A stretch of 34,176 bases of DNA. It comes from Planctomycetota bacterium. Lineage in GTDB: Bacteria; Planctomycetota; Planctomycetia; Gemmatales; Gemmataceae. Both the position numbers and the translations under genes were made by a program. The notes under the pieces were generated by a model that saw nothing but the letters and a program-made list of their open reading frames with translations, was not told the DNA's origin and did not search any database. The stretch spans positions 1 to 34,176 of the forward strand of contig JAFKJJ010000547.1 in assembly GCA_017306025.1 (NCBI GenBank). Reading direction: 5' to 3'. Positions 31,055 to 34,176 of this stretch are shown one piece after another (position 1 is the first letter of the stretch; the number at the start of each line of letters is the position of its first letter).

Positions 31055-31474
31055 GTGACGACGGAGGACGACTTTCAGACCGCGCTCGACGCGCACCCGG
31101 AAGATTGGAACACGCGACTGGTGTTCGCGGACTGGTTGCAGGACCGCGGCGACCCGCGGTCTACCGGCTACCGCGCGATCGCGGTTCAGAGGCGGCGACC
31201 GCTCTCCGGCACCATTTACAAGCGTAGCGCGTGCTGGTGGCACTGTAAGCCGGACGACACGTTCCACAACATCATCCCGCGCGACTGGTTCGCCCTTCTG
31301 CCGGCCGGGCAGGGGAACAACGTATTTTGGCCGCTGGTCACCGAGACCCGTGGCGTCAAGTCGCGGCGCGAGTGCGAGGACGCGCTCGCACGGGCGTTCG
31401 CCCAACTCCCCGACGACCGACAGGCCGCGCTCCTCAAGCCCCTGCAACAGCCGGACGAGCCGAAAGGGGAGTGA
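31055..31474 (+). CDS. TIGR02996 domain protein
   Basis: A 139-aa protein starting at GTG 31055 (GGAGG upstream). The N-terminal TIGR02996 domain is clear: TTEDDFQTALDAHPEDWNT, RLVFADWLQDRGDP. The remainder, with a Cys/Trp-rich middle (SACWWHCKPDDTFHNIIPRDWFALLP), is not recognised. The domain is largely confined to planctomycetes and often sits at the N-terminus of leucine-rich-repeat or other variable proteins; its function is unknown. A decayed duplicate follows directly. Confidence 0.85.
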   Translation: MTTEDDFQTALDAHPEDWNTRLVFADWLQDRGDPRSTGYRAIAVQRRRPLSGTIYKRSACWWHCKPDDTFHNIIPRDWFALLPAGQGNNVFWPLVTETRGVKSRRECEDALARAFAQLPDDRQAALLKPLQQPDEPKGE

Positions 31475-31480
31475 AGGGGC

Positions 31481-31750
31481 GTGACCGACGACCGGCAGAC
31501 GCGGCTCGTGTTCGCGGGTCGGCTCCAAGAATGTGGTGACCCGTACGCTGGCGGCGATCCACTTCCGCCGTTGACGATGGCCGGCGGTACCGGGGACGCG
31601 TGGCCGGGCGGTAGTGGGCGTACTTTCGCACCTGGCACGGGCCTTCGCCAAGTTACCCGCACCGCGCCGGACCGAACTACTCGCGGCGCCCCGTTCATCC
31701 CGCTCGAACCGCCTCCGAACAAACCGCGGCGCCGCAACCCACGGAAATGA
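31481..31750 (+). pseudogene. decayed tandem duplicate of the TIGR02996 gene
   Basis: The frame at 31481 reads DDRQTRLVFAGRLQECGDP, matching WNTRLVFADWLQDRGDP of the gene just upstream. The C-terminal half of that gene (LARAFAQLPDDRQAALL) is matched by LARAFAKLPAPRRTELL at 31632-31682, but in the +1 frame. The middle of the parent is missing, so the copy has an internal deletion and at least one frameshift. The ORF in the first frame stays open to 31750, but its C-terminal part is not homologous in that frame. Confidence 0.65.
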
Positions 31751-31833
31751 AACTCACCCGGCGGCGCCGGGGTAGATCGAATCGCCGTGCTACCGTTCAC
31801 CGACGCCCCGCGATTCGGCACACCGGAGTTCCC

Positions 31834-33096
31834 GTGAATCTGTCACATTCGCGCCTTCACCGCCGTGGGTTCCTGGCGGCCGCCGGTACGGCCGGGTTGA
31901 ACTGGCTCACGCCGCTCGGAACGCACCTCGCCCGCGCCGCGGAGGAGGACCGGCGCCCGGCGGGGTCGGTCATCGTGCTGTGGCTCGGCGGCGGCGCCAG
32001 CCAGCTCGAAACCTTCGACCCCAAGCCCGGTACCGACATCGCGGCCGGCACGAACGCCATCGGCACGGCCGTGAAGGGCGTTCAACTCGCGGCGGGCCTC
32101 GAACAACTCGCCGACCAGATGGCGCACGTCTCGCTCGTGCGCTCCCTCTGGAGCAAGGAGGGCGACCACGAGCGCGGCACTTACACCCTGAAGACCGGCT
32201 TCCGGCCCGACCCGACCGTGACGCACCCGTCGCTCGGGGCGATCGTGTGCCACGACCTCCCCGGCGCCGGCGTCGAGATCCCGCGGCACGTCTCGATTCT
32301 GCCGAACGAGTGGCCGGCGCGGGGCGGGCTGTTCGGCGCGGAGTACGACGCGTTCAAAGTGTACGACCCGGCCGACAAGGTGCCCGACACCACGCCCCAC
32401 GTCCCGCCCGAGCGGTTCGAGCAACGGCTCGAAGACCTCAAAGTGGTCGAAGAGGCGTTCGCACAGGGGCGCGGGAAGCGCGTAGAGGCGACCGGCCACC
32501 GCGACACGATGGAGCGCGCCCGGCGGATGATGAGCTCCGACCAGCTCAAAGCGTTCGACGTGTCGCAGGAACCGGAATCCGTGCGGAAGGAGTACGGCCA
32601 CACGCCGTTCGGTCGCGGGTGCTTGGCGGCGCGGCGGCTGCTCGACGTCGGCGTGCGGTGCGTCGAGGTGACGCTGGGCGGGTGGGACAGCCACGCGAAC
32701 AACCACGAGATCTGCACGCGGCTGAAGGGCGTGCTCGACCCCGCGTTCGCGGCGCTGCTCCGCGACCTTCAGAAGCGCGACGCCCTGAAGGACACGGTCG
32801 TTTTGTGCGTGGGGGAGTTCGGCCGCACGCCGCAGATGAACGCGCTGGGCGGCCGCGACCACTGGCCGCACAACTTCACCGCGGCGGTCGCCGGGGGCGG
32901 AATCCGGGGCGGCGTGGTGGTCGGCGAGAGCGACCCGGCCGGCGGGAAGGAGCCCAGGGACAAGCAGCCCGCGGCGAACCTGCATGCCACCGTGCTAAAG
33001 GCGCTCGGGATCGACCACGAGAAGACGATGCGCGGCCCGCTGGGGCGCACGGTTCCGCGGAGCGAGGGCAGGCCGATCGCGGCGCTGATGGGCTGA
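31834..33096 (+). CDS. DUF1501 family exported protein (second)
   Basis: A 420-aa protein from GTG 31834, with GGAG six nt upstream; an earlier ATG (31747) would add 29 basic residues from sequence that is unlikely to be coding. The leader RLHRRGFLAAAGTAGLNWL is Tat-like. The family blocks are SVIVLWLGGGASQLETFDPKPG, VRSLWSKEGDHERGTY, THPSLGAIV, CVEVTLGGWDSHANN, CVGEFGRTPQMN and GRDHWPHNFTAAVAGGGIRGG. This is the stand-alone form, with no PSCyt1/DUF1553 gene beside it within the window. The gene ends 8 nt before a palindromic repeat. Confidence 0.93.
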   Translation: MNLSHSRLHRRGFLAAAGTAGLNWLTPLGTHLARAAEEDRRPAGSVIVLWLGGGASQLETFDPKPGTDIAAGTNAIGTAVKGVQLAAGLEQLADQMAHVSLVRSLWSKEGDHERGTYTLKTGFRPDPTVTHPSLGAIVCHDLPGAGVEIPRHVSILPNEWPARGGLFGAEYDAFKVYDPADKVPDTTPHVPPERFEQRLEDLKVVEEAFAQGRGKRVEATGHRDTMERARRMMSSDQLKAFDVSQEPESVRKEYGHTPFGRGCLAARRLLDVGVRCVEVTLGGWDSHANNHEICTRLKGVLDPAFAALLRDLQKRDALKDTVVLCVGEFGRTPQMNALGGRDHWPHNFTAAVAGGGIRGGVVVGESDPAGGKEPRDKQPAANLHATVLKALGIDHEKTMRGPLGRTVPRSEGRPIAALMG

Positions 33097-33104
33097 TGGC
33101 CTCC

Positions 33105-33212
33105 TGTGGTCCGGTCACTCCGTGACCGGTGCGAGGCCGTGCGATAAAGCGGTGCGATGTTTCGTGGAGCCTCACGCGCACGATCGCACCGGTCACGGAG
33201 TGACCGGACCAC
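33105..33212. repeat. TGTGGTCCGG palindrome family, copy 3 (57-nt loop)
   Basis: Arms 33105-33130 and 33188-33212 are complementary over 25 bp, with a 57-nt loop. It lies between convergent DUF1501 and hydratase genes. The arm is the same as in copy 2, and the loop has the same length with TTCGTG at the same offset. Confidence 0.92.
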
Positions 33213-33218
33213 GAATGG

Positions 33219-34007
33219 CTATTCGAACCGCACTTCCGCCTTGCCCAGCGGGCCGAAGTCGGCTGTCACGCGGTCGCCCGCGCTCGCGAAGTACACTTCC
33301 GCCGTCGTGCCGGTGCTGACCTTCTCGCCGCGCCGCAACCGTCGGCCGTGCTTCGGCAGTTCGTTCGCCAGCCACGCGACCACGTTCAGCGGGTTTCCGA
33401 GCACGTTCGCCCCCGACCCGACGCGCCACGGCTCGCCGTTGACGACCACCGATACGGGGTGCCGGCTCAGGTCGAGCCCGCGCCAGTCCGGGACCGGCTC
33501 GCCCGCGACCCACGCGCCGTGGATCGCGTTGTCGGCCGCGAGCGACGGGGCGCCGACGAGGCGCCAATCGTGATAGCGGTGATCGACCACCTCGATCGCG
33601 GGTAGTGCGAACGCGACGAACGGCGCGACGGTTTCCGCGGTGTACGGTACGTTCGACGCGGGCACGTCGGCGCCCATTTCAAACCCGAACTCCGCCTCCA
33701 CGATACGCAGGGTGAAGTTCGCGGCCGGGAGGGTAGCGGGGCTGCGGTGCGTCGTTGCGGAGAGCAGCGTTCCGAAGAACGGTCCGTCCACGTCCATCTG
33801 GCGCTGCGCGGTGACGTTGGTTGCGGCGGCCTTGTAGCCGATGGCGGCGCCGCCGAGCCGTGCGAGGAACTTCCCCACGAGCAGTTCTTGTGTGCGGTAC
33901 GCGTCGGCGAGTGTGGACGGTACCGCGTCGGGCGGCAGCGCCGCGGCGGTCCGTTTCGTGAGCCGCATGTCGAAGAGCGCTTCCGCCGCGAGCGAGGCGC
34001 GATCCAT
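33219..34007 (-). CDS. 2-keto-4-pentenoate hydratase-type (FAH superfamily) protein
   Basis: A 262-aa protein from ATG 34007, preceded by GAGAG; an ATG ten codons upstream (34037) is also possible. The MhpD-like features are IGYKAAATNVTAQRQMDVDGPFFG, the metal-binding acidic cluster IVEAEFGFEMG (Glu-x-Glu), PAIEVVDHRYHDW and GNPLNVVAWLANEL. The enzyme family hydrates 2-hydroxypenta-2,4-dienoate to 4-hydroxy-2-oxovalerate in aromatic ring cleavage pathways, or acts as a related decarboxylase. No dioxygenase or aldolase gene is in the window. It may instead serve catabolism of other 2-keto acids. Confidence 0.87.
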   Translation of the reverse strand: MDRASLAAEALFDMRLTKRTAAALPPDAVPSTLADAYRTQELLVGKFLARLGGAAIGYKAAATNVTAQRQMDVDGPFFGTLLSATTHRSPATLPAANFTLRIVEAEFGFEMGADVPASNVPYTAETVAPFVAFALPAIEVVDHRYHDWRLVGAPSLAADNAIHGAWVAGEPVPDWRGLDLSRHPVSVVVNGEPWRVGSGANVLGNPLNVVAWLANELPKHGRRLRRGEKVSTGTTAEVYFASAGDRVTADFGPLGKAEVRFE

Positions 34008-34033
34008 GATGATCTCTCGGTTCGGGTGGGAGG

Positions 34034-34176
34034 TCATGCCGCGGTTTGCGTGTGGTGAGGATCTGAGCGCTTGTTCGCCGTGCGTCGTTTTCTGATCGGG
34101 CAGCCGGGCCGGTCGGCGAAGAAGCGACCCAGCCGACCATCCTCGCTCAGCACCGCCGCCCGCAACTGCAGGATCG
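34034..34176 (-). CDS. possible C-terminal fragment of an unidentified gene
   Basis: An open frame runs from the window edge to TGA at 34036-34034, overlapping the upstream ATG candidate of the hydratase by four nt. It encodes LQLRAAVLSEDGRLGRFF and a basic tail. I do not recognise it, and the tail looks non-coding, so this may be a chance frame. Confidence 0.25.
   Translation of the reverse strand, partial: ILQLRAAVLSEDGRLGRFFADRPGCPIRKRRTANKRSDPHHTQTAA

Overview
The window looks like part of a chromosome from a planctomycete, most likely of the Gemmataceae. The evidence is high GC, planctomycete cytochrome/DUF families (PSCyt1 with DUF1549/DUF1553, DUF1587-DUF1592-DUF1588-DUF1585, DUF1552 and two DUF1501 proteins), a TIGR02996 protein, Tat-type leaders, and many long palindromic intergenic repeats. 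No marker gene such as rRNA is present, so the family-level assignment is inference.

Region 1 (1-14.1 kb) is a surface-glycan locus. It holds a DegT-fold enzyme whose PLP lysine is replaced by histidine (predicted sugar 3-dehydratase), a B12-binding radical SAM protein, a GT-B-like/GT2 fusion, UDP-galactopyranose mutase (glf), a GT-B glycosyltransferase, two more GT2 enzymes, an NAD-dependent sugar epimerase/dehydratase, a sulfotransferase, and, behind a good sigma70-type promoter, a DPM1-like GT2 plus a polytopic membrane protein. Together these suggest a sulfated, galactofuranose- and deoxysugar-containing glycan.

Region 2 (14.1-24.6 kb) holds exported planctomycete protein pairs. On the minus strand lie DUF1552, a PSCyt1/DUF1592 protein and a small two-domain HMA-like protein. 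On the plus strand lie a secreted cyclophilin, a PSCyt1/DUF1549/DUF1553 protein with an in-frame palindromic-element insertion, a DIP1984-family protein and a DUF1501 protein. A tRNA T-arm-like relic sits just before the DUF1501 gene.

Region 3 (24.6-29.1 kb) is a catabolic-looking plus-strand cassette: an AstE/aspartoacylase-type zinc hydrolase, two paralogous mandelate-racemase-type enolases and a creatininase-family amidohydrolase. The first three intergenic gaps each carry a different long palindrome. A 12-bp hairpin terminator ends the cassette.

Region 4 (29.2-34.2 kb) holds an SH3/TPR lipoprotein-like or periplasmic protein, a frameshifted small gene, a single-domain response regulator, a TIGR02996 gene with a decayed tandem copy, a second DUF1501 gene, a 2-keto-4-pentenoate hydratase-type enzyme, and a possible truncated ORF at the window edge.

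The most striking non-genic feature is the density of palindromes: at least eight sequence families in 34 kb. One has three copies. Two elements are part of coding sequence (the 3' end of a glycosyltransferase and the middle of the DUF1553 protein).
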